A stretch of 64,000 nucleotides of DNA from Streptomyces sp. NBC_01497 (GTDB taxonomy: Bacteria; Actinomycetota; Actinomycetes; Streptomycetales; Streptomycetaceae). The notes beneath the pieces are model-generated. The model did no database searches, was not told where the DNA came from, and saw only the letters and a list, made by a program, of their open reading frames with translations. The stretch's first letter is position 1; each line of letters begins with the position of its first letter. The stretch is taken from assembly GCF_036250695.1 (NCBI RefSeq), contig NZ_CP109427.1:124001-188000 (forward strand). The letters are read 5' to 3'. Positions 18,892 through 28,170 of the stretch are shown here, in pieces. A program made the translations under genes and the position numbers.

Positions 18892-20028
18892 GTGGTGGAA
18901 GGTTGGCGCGCTGAGTGGAATCACTTCGTCACCCGACCGTGGGGCCGGGCGATAGTGTTCGTTCCCCTTGCGATAATCGCAGTGATCACCTTGGTGGACA
19001 TGATGTCCTCAACAGCCATCCACCTCGGCCCCCTCGTTGCGCTGGCGCCCGCTCTGACCGCTGCCTTCGCGGGTCCGCGCACGACCGCATTCATTGGGCT
19101 CGTGGCGCTTGGCGCCCAGGAACTCGTCGATGGATTCAACGGCGAGACGATGACCAATCACATAGCGCAGGTCGTGGCGTTGGCTGTCCTGTGCTTTGCG
19201 ATGGTCGTAGCCAGCTATGTGCGGGAACACCGAAACTGGCAGCTGACCCGGTTGCGGTCAGTGGCCGACGCGGCCCAAAGATGCATCCTGCGGCCTCCAC
19301 CGAACCGGATCGGCTCATTGCGCCTCGGCTGGCTGTACTTGGCCGCCGAGAACGAGGCCCAGATCGGCGGTGACCTCTTCGCCACTGCCCGCGGATCCGG
19401 CCCGTCGACCCGAGTGATCATGGGAGACGTGCGGGGCAAAGGGATAGCCGCGATAGGAGAGGTATCGGTTGTTCTCGGAGCCTTCAGGGAAGGGGCCCAC
19501 CGTTGCCCCACCCTGCGTGATCTTGTTGCAGCGCTGGAGGAGAGTGTCAGCCGGGACATCGAGGACGTCGCCGATGTCGAGACGGACATCGGCGAGCACT
19601 TCATCACCGCACTCATGCTGGAAATCCCGGATCAAGACCAGTCCGCCGAGGTGAAAAACTGCGGTCATCCGCCACCCATGCTGATCCACCAACGCCACGT
19701 CACCGCCCTCGACTTCGATAACTCTTCCCCTCCATTGGGCATGGGCGGGCTACCCACTACGGGCCAGCACACCGACTCCATCGCCTTCGAACCAGGCGAC
19801 ATGCTGCTGCTCTACACCGACGGCGTCATTGAAGCCCGCTCGCCGAGCGGTCAGTTCTACCCCCTCGCTGAGCGCCTGGATTCCTTCGCCGGATCCAACC
19901 CCGACGCCCTGCTCCGGGAGATCCAGAGCGACCTGATCAGCCACGGGGGAAGAGAACCAGCCGATGACGTCGCTCTCCTGGCCATCCAGCGCCTTCCAGC
20001 CAAGAAGCGCCATGGGCGCCGCACTTGA
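18892..20028 (+). CDS. Membrane-anchored SpoIIE/PP2C-type serine phosphatase
   Basis: A protein of about 378 residues. Four to five hydrophobic helices fill roughly residues 15-110. They are followed by a PP2C-like SpoIIE domain with IGGDLFATARG, VIMGDVRGKGIAAIGE, NCGHPPPMLI, LLLYTDGVIEARSPSGQFYP and PADDVALLAIQR, covering the metal-binding Asp residues. It matches the short membrane PP2C phosphatases that dephosphorylate anti-sigma antagonists in Streptomyces. The start is uncertain: GTG codons at 18892 and 18895 and a TTG at 18877 are in frame with no strong ribosome-binding site. No kinase partner is adjacent. Confidence 0.8.
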   Translation: MVEGWRAEWNHFVTRPWGRAIVFVPLAIIAVITLVDMMSSTAIHLGPLVALAPALTAAFAGPRTTAFIGLVALGAQELVDGFNGETMTNHIAQVVALAVLCFAMVVASYVREHRNWQLTRLRSVADAAQRCILRPPPNRIGSLRLGWLYLAAENEAQIGGDLFATARGSGPSTRVIMGDVRGKGIAAIGEVSVVLGAFREGAHRCPTLRDLVAALEESVSRDIEDVADVETDIGEHFITALMLEIPDQDQSAEVKNCGHPPPMLIHQRHVTALDFDNSSPPLGMGGLPTTGQHTDSIAFEPGDMLLLYTDGVIEARSPSGQFYPLAERLDSFAGSNPDALLREIQSDLISHGGREPADDVALLAIQRLPAKKRHGRRT

Positions 20029-20212
20029 TTGGCACCCCCTGCGCCTGCTCTTGCCGTCAAGGACCTGGGCCGGGTCGGCGTTGCGCGGAGTTGCATCTCC
20101 CGAAGCGTGGATGGGTGATCGGGAGCGCTGCCGGGCGGTGAAGATCCCCGAGGAGCTTGCTCCGCAACACCTCCGACCGGGCCGGCTACCGACCAAACCC
20201 GCTTCACCGGCC

Positions 20213-20614
20213 TTATATTCTTGGCCGCACGTCGACAGGCATGGCAGGACGGCCGCCACCGAAGGAACTACTGGCACGGTCGATCTCGCCGAAGAAGACC
20301 ATAATGTCGTTCGGATCTGTTCCTGCCGTCTGCAGGTGACTCACGATCGCAGAGAGGAGCAAGCGCTTCCTTTCCTCCTCAGTCCCTGATGAGAGCACTG
20401 CCTCGACTATCAGAACGTGCTCGCTGCGAGGCTTCTGCAGATCGGGGTAGAGAGGACTGATGCGAAGGTCAGATGCCCCCAAAGAGATGAATCTCTGGAA
20501 GTGGTCATCCTCGGGGTAACCTGCGCTGACGCTTGCCGCATGGATGGCGGAGGATATCGCATCCTTTTCCGTCACCGTCATCCCGGAACGCGTTGTGATG
20601 GTGAAAAGCGGCAT
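20213..20614 (-). CDS. Tautomerase superfamily protein
   Basis: A 133-residue protein beginning MPLFTITTRSGMTVTEKDAI. The proline right after the initiator Met is the catalytic base of tautomerases. The rest (AIHAASVSAGYPEDDHFQRF, HVLIVEAVLSSGTEEERKRL, DPNDIMVFFGEIDRASSSFG) fits the two beta-alpha-beta units of the larger tautomerase-like proteins, including the conserved GxxxxDRxSF(G)GG ending. It probably acts on small keto/enol acids; the substrate is unknown. It is a free-standing gene. Confidence 0.78.
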   Translation of the reverse strand: MPLFTITTRSGMTVTEKDAISSAIHAASVSAGYPEDDHFQRFISLGASDLRISPLYPDLQKPRSEHVLIVEAVLSSGTEEERKRLLLSAIVSHLQTAGTDPNDIMVFFGEIDRASSSFGGGRPAMPVDVRPRI

Positions 20615-20710
20615 GAAATTCCTTTGCGCTGCGTAGGGATTTTCTGCTTATTGCCCTACGATTTTACGATATCTTCAGAGCGGGGTGAGCGGCGGGGGTG
20701 GCCCGGTGAG

Positions 20711-20880
20711 TCACATCCGGGAATCGCACTGACCGTTTTCAGAGTGCCACTCGTGGACGTCCAGCAGCAGGCCGTCCAGCGGCCCGCCGACCAGCTCGGC
20801 ATAGTTCCGATGTGGGACCGGGCCGGGGTGGGGGTCGTCGTACTCCGAGCCGTAAATGCGGCCGTTCAGCAGCTGCTCAT
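20711..20880 (-). pseudogene. AICE-type small protein fragment (AELVGGPLDGLLLD)
   Basis: A minus-strand frame ends here with DEQLLNGRIYGSEYDDPHPG, then NYAELVGGPLDGLLLDVHEW. The AELVGGPLDG motif is common in small proteins of Streptomyces integrative and conjugative elements. No convincing start; it is read as a remnant next to the zinc-ribbon relic. Confidence 0.4.
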
Positions 20881-20946
20881 CGCGGTTCCACGCGGGCCTG
20901 CCCAGGGCCACCTTGCCCGCGTGGCCGGTCGCTGCGGCTTGTCCAG

Positions 20947-21344
20947 TCAGGTGCGGGATCGGGAGAACCAGCCGCTGGCCCCCTGCGCGGCGGCCGGTTC
21001 CTCTGCTTCCTGGCGCAGGTGCTCCTGCTCCCGGCACTCGCGTTTTTCGGCTTCGGCCTGCGCCTGGCTGCGACGGCGCGCTGCCGACAGTCCTCGCACA
21101 GGTCCGGATGCGACTGGCGTGTGCTCCAGTCCCGGCTGTAGCCGATCGCCTCCCACCGGGTATCGGTGAACTTCTGCCCGCAGTCCTTGCAGATCGGTCG
21201 CCGCGCCTCCCGCAGTGCGGCTTCCCGCTCCTCACGGCGCCGCTGCTCTTGTCGGGCCGCCTGGCGGCGGGCGAGGTAGTCGTCCCGGCGGACATTGCCG
21301 ATAGCGTCCAGCAGCGGGGCGCGGTGGTCGCGGCCGAAGCGCAA
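20947..21344 (-). pseudogene. AICE-type zinc-ribbon protein with a frameshift
   Basis: The first frame gives EREAALREARRPICKDCGQK, FTDTRWEAIGYSRDW and HPDLCEDCRQRAVAA, a four-cysteine ribbon (CxxC...CxxC). Around 21060 one base is off, and the tail QAEAEKRECREQEHLRQEAE, then AAAQGASGWFSRSRT lies in another frame ending at 20947. This architecture is typical of accessory proteins in pSAM2-like AICEs. The protein is broken as written. The 21345-21642 stretch upstream contains no gene I recognise. Confidence 0.55.
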
Positions 21345-21642
21345 GAAGACGGGCCCGGCCGCGCCGTGTTGAAGTAAGTTCCTCCAGCCTGGTCGCTACG
21401 ATCGGGATGCAGCGGTCGTAGGAGTGCTAGGGCTGGCGCGATGGCGTCGAGTACTCCTGCACAGGATCCATGCGGCCGATGGTGGTCCCCCCGCGAACCT
21501 CCGCTGCTGCGGCTCGGCCGATCGCGCCAGACCGTCGCGGCTTGGCAGGGCACGGGGCGTGCGGTGCCAGCGCCACTCACGACGGTCAGGCGGCTGATCA
21601 GGGCAGATGGATAACTGGGACAGAAGTATTTAGGGTCAGCAC

Positions 21643-22296
21643 ATGGCTCTCATCATGGTGTGCGAAGACGACGCGGCGGTCCGTGGCGTCCTCAAGCGCG
21701 CCCTGGAGTACGACGGCCACACCGTCGCGATCGCCGCCACAGCCGACAGCCTACTGCGGCAGCTCGCACCGGCGCCCCATCTGGTCGTCCTGGATCTCGG
21801 GCTCCCGGACGCCGATGGCCGTGACGTCTGCCTGGCCATTCGGGCTCGCGGTGTCGACGTGCCGGTGCTGATGCTCACCGCGTTGGACGGCCTACATCAT
21901 AAGGTGGGCGGCTTCGAGGTCGGCGCCGACGACTACATGACCAAACCCTTCGACATCCCGGAACTACTGGTCCGGGTCCGAGCCCTCCTGCGCCGGGCCA
22001 CCGTGGCGCCCGCAACACGCGAGGTCGTCCTGGATCCGGCGAAGCACATGGTGACCTACGGCTCGGTGAGTGAGAGCCTGACCCCGACCGAGTTCCGGCT
22101 GCTGGGCCGCTTGATCGCCTCGCAGGGCGACGCGGTACGCCGCCACGCCCTCATCGCCGCTGGCTGGCCGCACGGAGCGCAGGTCAGCGACAACACCCTC
22201 GACTCCTTCGTGCGCCGGCTGCGGACCAAGCTCGGTCCGCTGGCCGTGGCCGAGCATCTGGTGACGGTCCGCGGCGTGGGCTACCGATGGCAGTGA
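21643..22296 (+). CDS. OmpR-family response regulator
   Basis: A 217-residue two-component regulator. Receiver: acidic pair in VCEDDAAVRG, phospho-acceptor Asp in HLVVLDLGLPDADG (about residue 52), Thr in MLTALDG and Lys in DDYMTKPFDIPELL. C-terminal winged helix: LTPTEFRLLGRLIASQGDAV, then DNTLDSFVRRLRTKLG and VRGVGYRWQ. Its stop lies ten bases inside the following histidine kinase gene, so the pair is co-translated. The output promoter is probably its own operon including the membrane protein at 23594. Confidence 0.93.
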   Translation: MALIMVCEDDAAVRGVLKRALEYDGHTVAIAATADSLLRQLAPAPHLVVLDLGLPDADGRDVCLAIRARGVDVPVLMLTALDGLHHKVGGFEVGADDYMTKPFDIPELLVRVRALLRRATVAPATREVVLDPAKHMVTYGSVSESLTPTEFRLLGRLIASQGDAVRRHALIAAGWPHGAQVSDNTLDSFVRRLRTKLGPLAVAEHLVTVRGVGYRWQ

Positions 22297-23555
22297 CGGG
22301 ATTCCGCAGAAGGGTCGTCGTGCTCACGGTGCTGATCGCCACCGCGGTGGTCGTCATCCTGGTCGTGGTTTCGCACGTGCTGCTGAGCAGGGTGACGGAT
22401 GTCGACGCGCACGATCTGGCCCGTACGCGCGCCGAGGCGGTCGCGGCGAACGTCAGCGCCAAGGGCGGCCGTGTCGTACTGACGGAGAACAGCAGCGAGG
22501 CGCTGGACGAGGTCGCCTGGGTGTACGCCGACGGCCGTCTGATCGACGGGAACGTACCGGCAAGCGTGGTCGATCGCGTCGAGGAGCTGGCGGATTCGAG
22601 GCGCCCGCAGACCACGTCCGCCGGCAACTACCTCCTGTACGCGCGGCAGGTCCCGCTCGACGGCCACCACGTCATGGTGATCGTCCGGGTGGACCTCACG
22701 CCCTACGAGACGTCCGAGCAGCGCAGCCTGATCATGTCGCTGATCCTGGGCGGCCTCATGATCCTCCTCGCCGGCGGTGTCGCGCACCTCGTGGTGCACC
22801 GCGCGCTGCGGGTCGTGCACGAGATGGCCGCCCTCGCCGACGACTGGGGTCATCACGAACCTGGGCGCCGCTTCAACCTCGGAGTCCCACGCGACGAGTT
22901 CGGGGAGCTGGGACAGACCCTGGACCGCCTTCTGGAGCGCGTCGACAACGCGCTGGCGGACGAGCGCCGGCTCACCGACGAGATCGCCCACGAACTGCGG
23001 ACACCGCTCACGGTCCTGCGGGGCGAGGCGCAGCTGGCGCAGCTGTCCGGCGAGCCGGTGGTGCCGGAGGCGGTGCTGAGCGAGGTCGACCGCCTCGATG
23101 CGGCGATCACGACGATTCTGCGGGCCGCACGCGCACGGACGGACGAGGGGACCCGGTGCGATCTGCGCTCCGCCGCGCGGCAGGCGATCGGCAGCCGCGC
23201 GGTCGAGGTCGCCTTTCCCGCGAAGGTCGAGGTCGCCGTGGCGCCCGACGTCGCCGTGTCGCTGCTGTCACCCCTGCTGGACAACGGTTTGCGGCATGCG
23301 AAGTCCCGTGTGTGGATCACCGCGCGCAACCAGGGTAAGGCCATCGTGGTCGATGTCCTGGACGACGGCCCCGGGTTCGATCCCGACGAGGTCGACCGGG
23401 TCTTCGAAGCGGGTGTGACCGGCGGCACCGGGTACGGGCTGGGGCTGCCCGTGGTCCGGCGCATCGCCGCCTCGGCCGGTGTGGAGGTCCGCGCGATCGC
23501 GGACGGCCGCGGCCACGTCGAGGTGACACTCCAGGCCGCGCGAGCGACCACGTAG
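22287..23555 (+). CDS. Sensor histidine kinase
   Basis: A 422-residue membrane kinase. TM1 spans about residues 8-32 and TM2 about 150-172, enclosing an extracytoplasmic sensor of about 115 residues; a HAMP-like linker follows. The H-box is DEIAHELRTPLTVLRGEAQL (His near 236), the N-box LLDNGLRHAKSRVW, G1 DDGPGFDPDEVDRVFE and G2 GTGYGLGLPVVRRIA. All catalytic boxes are intact. It overlaps the response regulator gene and is followed after 38 bases by a COG4705-like membrane protein, a plausible target or accessory sensor. Confidence 0.92.
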   Translation: MAVTGFRRRVVVLTVLIATAVVVILVVVSHVLLSRVTDVDAHDLARTRAEAVAANVSAKGGRVVLTENSSEALDEVAWVYADGRLIDGNVPASVVDRVEELADSRRPQTTSAGNYLLYARQVPLDGHHVMVIVRVDLTPYETSEQRSLIMSLILGGLMILLAGGVAHLVVHRALRVVHEMAALADDWGHHEPGRRFNLGVPRDEFGELGQTLDRLLERVDNALADERRLTDEIAHELRTPLTVLRGEAQLAQLSGEPVVPEAVLSEVDRLDAAITTILRAARARTDEGTRCDLRSAARQAIGSRAVEVAFPAKVEVAVAPDVAVSLLSPLLDNGLRHAKSRVWITARNQGKAIVVDVLDDGPGFDPDEVDRVFEAGVTGGTGYGLGLPVVRRIAASAGVEVRAIADGRGHVEVTLQAARATT

Positions 23556-23593
23556 TCAGGTTACTTGCAGGTTCCCCGCGTAAACCTCCCTAT

Positions 23594-24865
23594 ATGACAA
23601 CGACAACGGAAGCACGCACGCGCAGCGGGCGCCTCATGCTCAACAAGGTGCCCGAGGTCACCATCTGGTTCTGGGTGATCAAGATCCTGTGCACGACGGT
23701 CGGTGAGAGTTTCGCCGACTGGATCAACATGAAGCTGGGCATCGGCCTGGTGAACACGGCCTGGATCTTCACCGCGGTGTTCGTGGTGGTCCTGGCCATC
23801 CAGCTGCGGCTGAAGCGGTACGTCCCGTTCCCCTACTGGCTGACCGTGGTCGTTGTCAGTGTCACGGGGACGCTGTACACCGACATCCTCACCGACCAGC
23901 TCAACGTGTCGCTGTGGATCAGCTCCGCCGTATTCTCGGTGCTGCTCGCGGTGGTCTTCGGTGTGTGGTGGCTGCGTGAGCGCACCCTCTCGATCCACTC
24001 CGTAAGCACGTTCCCGCGTGAGTCGTTCTACTGGCTCGCCGTTCTCGTCACATTCGCGCTCGGCACCGCGACCGGCGACTGGACTCTCGAGCTGACCGGC
24101 TGGAGCCCGGGCGCCTCGGTGCTGCTGCCGCTCGGCCTCATCGCGGCGATCACCGCGCTGTGGAAGTTCGGCGCGAACCCAGTGCTGTCGTTCTGGCTCG
24201 CCTATATCCTGACCCGCCCGCTGGGCGCCAACATCGGTGACTGGCTCGCCTCCCCGAAGGTCGCCCAGCCGGGCGAGCCCACCGGTCTCGCGTTGGGCAC
24301 GTTCACCACCAGCCTGATCTTCCTCGGCCTGATCCTGGCGACGGTGGTCTACCTGACGGTGAAGCGCTCGGACGTGACCGAGACCTACGAGGCGGCCCAC
24401 GCCGCACACGCCAGCGGCGGCCCGCGCAGGGAGCGCGTCGGGCTGGCCGGCTTCGGCCTGCTGGCCGTTGCCACCACGGGCCTGATGGTGTGGGCCCACG
24501 GCCAGCCGCACGTCGGCCCGGCGCCGGAGGCCGACAACACCTCCGCCGTCCAGATGGCTCCTGGCCAGGCGGTGAAGAAGTTCCCCGCCGCCAAGGTCGC
24601 CGCGCTGAAGAGCCTCGCCTCCACCTCGCTCAAGGACGCACGCTCGGGGAACGTGAAGGGCGCGCACGCGGCCGCCCAGTCGCTGCGTGACCTGTGGGAT
24701 GCCGACCAGGCATCGTTGCAGCCGCTGGACAACTCCGGCTGGACCTCCATAGACGCCCAGATGGACAAGGTGCTGGGGACCTTCGGCATCGATCACTCCA
24801 ACCCGCCGATGTCGCCTGCGCGGCAGGAGAAGGAACTGAACGCCCTCCTAATGGACATGGGCTGA
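23594..24865 (+). CDS. COG4705-like multispanning membrane protein with C-terminal soluble domain
   Basis: A 423-residue protein. Residues about 20-290 hold eight or so hydrophobic helices with conserved polar patches (KVPEVTIWFWVIKILCTTVG, SFADWINMKLG, LGTATGDWTLELTGW, LTRPLGANIGDWLASPK), matching the uncharacterised COG4705 membrane-anchored family. After a last helix (about 275-298) comes a soluble domain of about 120 residues, helical, probably outside the membrane. Two repeated TxGE/ATGD-W motifs suggest internal duplication. Function unknown; adjacency to the two-component system suggests transport or sensing of its signal. An IS is inserted six bases after the stop. Confidence 0.7.
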   Translation: MTTTTEARTRSGRLMLNKVPEVTIWFWVIKILCTTVGESFADWINMKLGIGLVNTAWIFTAVFVVVLAIQLRLKRYVPFPYWLTVVVVSVTGTLYTDILTDQLNVSLWISSAVFSVLLAVVFGVWWLRERTLSIHSVSTFPRESFYWLAVLVTFALGTATGDWTLELTGWSPGASVLLPLGLIAAITALWKFGANPVLSFWLAYILTRPLGANIGDWLASPKVAQPGEPTGLALGTFTTSLIFLGLILATVVYLTVKRSDVTETYEAAHAAHASGGPRRERVGLAGFGLLAVATTGLMVWAHGQPHVGPAPEADNTSAVQMAPGQAVKKFPAAKVAALKSLASTSLKDARSGNVKGAHAAAQSLRDLWDADQASLQPLDNSGWTSIDAQMDKVLGTFGIDHSNPPMSPARQEKELNALLMDMG

Positions 24866-24870
24866 CGGAC

Positions 24871-25756
24871 CTAAGGGCTGTCCCGTAAATGATCTCTGTC
24901 TCGTGTGGGCAGGGTGAGTTGCTGTCTGGACTGGGTGGATTATCCGGCGAGGGCGAGGTTGTGCATCCGGGCGATGCCGAGCATGGCGTGGTGGACGCCG
25001 TCGCCTTTGAGGCGGCAGTCGCGGAGGATCTTCCAGGTCTTCATCCGGGCGAAGGCGTGCTCGACGGCGGGCGCGGACCTGTTTGTGGGACGTGTTGTGG
25101 GCCTGCTTCGAGTCGGGCAGTTCCTCGCCCGGCCTGCGCCGGTCCGGCATCAGGAGACCGGTGCCGGGATAGCCGCCGTCGGCCATGGTCGTGGTCGCGC
25201 CGACAGCGGCTTTCGCGCCGGACTCCTCCCATGCCTTGCAGTCGTTGTTGTTGCCGGGCAGGGGACGGCCGACCACCACGACGAGGCGGGTGTCTGCATC
25301 GATGACGACCTGGTGGTTGGTGGAGTACCGGTAGTTCTTCGACTGCTCGGCGATGGTGTGGTCGCGGGTGGGCACCAGGGTGCCGTCCACGGTGAGCACC
25401 GCGTCCTTCGCAAACCTCTTGCGGGGCTGCAGGGCGAGCATCGGCCCGAGATGATCGATGATCCGATCTGCTGCGGACTTGGACACCCCGAACAGCGGGG
25501 CCAGTTGGCGCATGGTCAGGTTCGTGCGCCAGTAGGTCGCGACCAGCAGTGCACGGTCCTCCAGCGGCAGGCTCCACGGCCGGCCCCTGCGGACCGCGTC
25601 CGCACCCTCACGCCGCAGAACGGTCACCAGCTTCCCGAACAGGCGCGGGCTGAGCCCGGTGAACGGGGCTATACCAGGACGGCTCCGACGCCGTGATCAC
25701 ACCAGCCACGACAAGATCATCTCACCTGCGACCAGCAGTTACGGGACAGCCCTTAG
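24871..25756. mobile_element. IS element with perfect 18-bp terminal inverted repeats (about 886 bp)
   Basis: The left end CTAAGGGCTGTCCCGTAA (24871-24888) is mirrored exactly at 25739-25756. Inside lies one transposase gene on the minus strand. The element inserted directly behind the COG4705-like gene without damaging it. The outermost bases CTAA/TTAG may include the target-site duplication, so the true ends could be a few bases further in. Confidence 0.88.
24940..25700 (-). pseudogene. IS5-superfamily DDE transposase with two frameshifts
   Basis: The inferred start is GTG at 25700 (ITASEPSWYS); a C4 run near 25670 shifts the frame into PFTGLSPRLFGKL. The core is intact: HTH region TMRQLAPLFGVSKSAADRII, first Asp in VLTVDGTLVPTRD, second Asp in TTTMADGGYPGTGLL. 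Near 25060 a further shift separates the C-terminus (VEHAFARMKTWKILRDCRLK through IARMHNLALAG, including the third acidic residue). The element appears immobile on its own as written. The terminal repeats are undamaged, so it could be moved by a related transposase. Confidence 0.8.
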
Positions 25757-25822
25757 AGACCCGAGCGGCCGTTCGATGCTCGGCCGGTTGCCGGCCCGGC
25801 GGGGCGGGCGCCGTGGCCGCTC

Positions 25823-26278
25823 CTACGGCCGGTCGACCGCTTCGAGGTGGTGGCGCAGGACGGCCGTGATCTCCTCGGTGCCGCCAGTGGCCGGGAGGGG
25901 CGTCGGCTCCTGTTCGCCGTTGGCCATGGCCAGGCTGCTGGCGAAGCGGACGAGATGGGGGGCGGGGACGAACGCATCACGAAGCCAGCGGGCGAAAGCG
26001 GCGGCCTCATCCGCGGTCACGTCGGTCAGGGTGATGTAGGAATAATCGGGTCCGGGCATCGTGGCCGTCCCGTCCACCCATACCCGTGGCGCCACTTCGA
26101 CCTCGAAATCGAGAACAGTCATGTCGTGGATGCCGGATCTCCGGTACTCCAGGGCAGGGTCGGAGAACGCCTGCCTCAGGGACCTCTCCAGCGACTCGGT
26201 GGTGGCCCCCCAGGCGCCACTGTCCTCCGCGGGCGGGTAGAAGGCGAAGTTCGTCCGAAGGTTGCGCTCAGCGGTCAC
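25823..26278 (-). CDS. Probable immunity protein for the adjacent toxin
   Basis: A 151-residue acidic protein without signal peptide or recognised domain. Segments such as LRTNFAFYPPAEDSGAWGAT, MTVLDFEVEVAPRVWVDGTA and DEAAAFARWLRDAFVPAPHL are compatible with a small alpha/beta immunity fold. It starts 15 bases after the end of the polymorphic toxin gene on the same strand, the standard arrangement of toxin then immunity. The assignment is from context only. It is intact although the toxin gene is frameshifted. Confidence 0.6.
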   Translation of the reverse strand: MTAERNLRTNFAFYPPAEDSGAWGATTESLERSLRQAFSDPALEYRRSGIHDMTVLDFEVEVAPRVWVDGTATMPGPDYSYITLTDVTADEAAAFARWLRDAFVPAPHLVRFASSLAMANGEQEPTPLPATGGTEEITAVLRHHLEAVDRP

Positions 26279-26292
26279 TGTCTTCCTCGGTC

Positions 26293-27931
26293 TCAGGGCA
26301 CGTATCGCGTGGAGCCCGGCGTTCCTGTCATCGCCATCATGGACTGCCAGTAGGCGGCGTTGTCCGGTCCGTTCGTGGCGATCTCGAGCCCTCGGATCTC
26401 GCTGTTCGCGGGATTGGCCATGGCCTGCTTGTACCGGACGAGTTCTCTCTCGTCTCCGGCATACATGGAATCAACGACAGGATCCCAGACGATGTTCCCC
26501 TGCTTGTTCACCTTGACGGGCGTGGCCAGCGTCTTGTCCACCCGGTCGAGGGACCGGAAGCTCGTCTCGCAGTCCGGGTCGCGTACGTGCTTGGCCTCGA
26601 CGAGGTATCCGTCGGCGGGGCGTATGCCGTCCACCATCAGTCCTCGCTTCTTCCCCGGCAGTGGCACTTCCCGTTCGGGATAACCGGCGATGCGGAGCTG
26701 GTAAGCGTCGTCCGGGTCGGTCGGGCCGCCTCCGCCTGCCAGCCCTCCCTGGTTGAGGGAGTTCATCCAGCTGCGGAACTGTTGTTGCTGGGCGGTGGTG
26801 AGCAGGTGTGTCGTGCCCGGCGCAGGTGCTATGGGGTCCGCGACGCGGATGTTGGGATCGACTGCGTTGGACGCGGGCAGCAGGGCCGGCGCGTCCCCGG
26901 GGTAATCCGCCAGGGCGAACGGTATCGGGACGGGTACCTCGATCGGTGGGGGGAGCCACGGCAGGAGAGGACTTCGTGGGTCGTCCGAACCGTTCGGCAG
27001 CTCCACCCGGGCCTCGGACCCGCCGAGGGCGTGGCCGGTGTCGCCGAGCTGGTGAATCCACGGGTCTTCCAACACGGCGTTGTGCAGGCCGCCGTCGTAA
27101 CCGTTCCCACCGAACATCGGGGCGTCCCAGGGCATATCCGTGGCGAAGAGATCCGCTTTGTGCGTGAGGATCTTCACGTTCGCGGCTTCGACGTGATCGG
27201 CATACCGATCGCAAGCCTTGGCAAGTTGGGAGCAGGCCGCTACGAGGTTCGCCACGAGGGGTTCATCCTGCTGGGCCTGCTCCGGTGGGGAAGAGGCGCC
27301 CACGCAGTGCGCGAAATACACACGGAATGAGTCCGCGGCCTCGCCCGAGTGCGCCTTGTCCGCCGTCGATGCGTAGGCCTGGGCATCTTCGAGTACCGTC
27401 TGCACCAGTTTCCCGGTGTGCCGCCAGGAGCCGGCGACATCGCGCAGCTTCTCCGGCGAACCGGAAGCGATCGCCTCCGCCGGGCTCGACGTACTTATCG
27501 AACCAGCCTGTCTTGCCCACCACTTCCGGTAGCTCATCACCGAGCCCGAGATAGTTTTCCGTGCAGCCTTCGTTCGGGTCACCCATGCCGACGGTCAGGT
27601 CGACCTGTCTGCCGATGACGGCTGCGACAGTGCTGCTCTCCTGCGCCATGAACTCGCGCGCGTTGCGCATCAGCCCACGCCCGGACTCGCCCAGGACATA
27701 CGAGCTGAACCCCAGCTGGTCGAGTGTCGCGGACGCCGCCGACCTGTACACCTTGGCGAAGTCGCGGCCCGCGTCGTCGTCCCCGGCCATGCCCCTCTGC
27801 CGGTCCCGTTCGTGCGAGAGCGCGATCGCGGTGTCTCGGGCCCCTCTCATCACGTCGGTCACGAGCCCCATGGCACCGCGGATCATTCCTTCGGCTATCA
27901 CTTTCACATCAGGCGCCAGCCCGTCACCCAC
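26293..27931 (-). pseudogene. Polymorphic toxin, restriction-endonuclease-fold C-terminus, one frameshift
   Basis: The gene starts at GTG 27931 behind GGGGAGGGG. The N-terminal 400 or so residues are helical and WXG/LXG-like (VAGSWRHTGKLVQTVLEDAQ and neighbouring helices), as in secreted type VII-type toxins. A Pro-rich linker follows (LLPWLPPPIEVPVPIPFALA). The C-terminal 130 residues contain LMVDGIRPADGYLVEAKHV, a D...ExK nuclease motif resembling the Tox-REase-2 class, and a conserved YAGDERELVRYKQAMANP. Near 27480 a one-base shift breaks the frame in the N-terminal domain (KTGWFDKYV to PAEAIASGSPEKL). The toxin domain itself is intact. Confidence 0.72.
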
Positions 27932-28170
27932 GAACGACCCCTCCCCCTTGCCGGTCCGGGGAGACCGAACTCGCCCCCCTGGCTTACCTGTTGTACCTCG
28001 TCTCCTGTCATCCGCGCGAGAGGCCCGGGAGCGTGTCGCTGTAGGAGGCGCTCTTTCGTCGGTCCGGTGTCGCTGAGCGTGCGGGGCTCGGGGCTGGAGG
28101 TCCGCGACGTGCCGTTCGAGCCACGACCTGACCTTGATCGTCGCGGGCCCGCAAAGCGCGGACGGGACAG

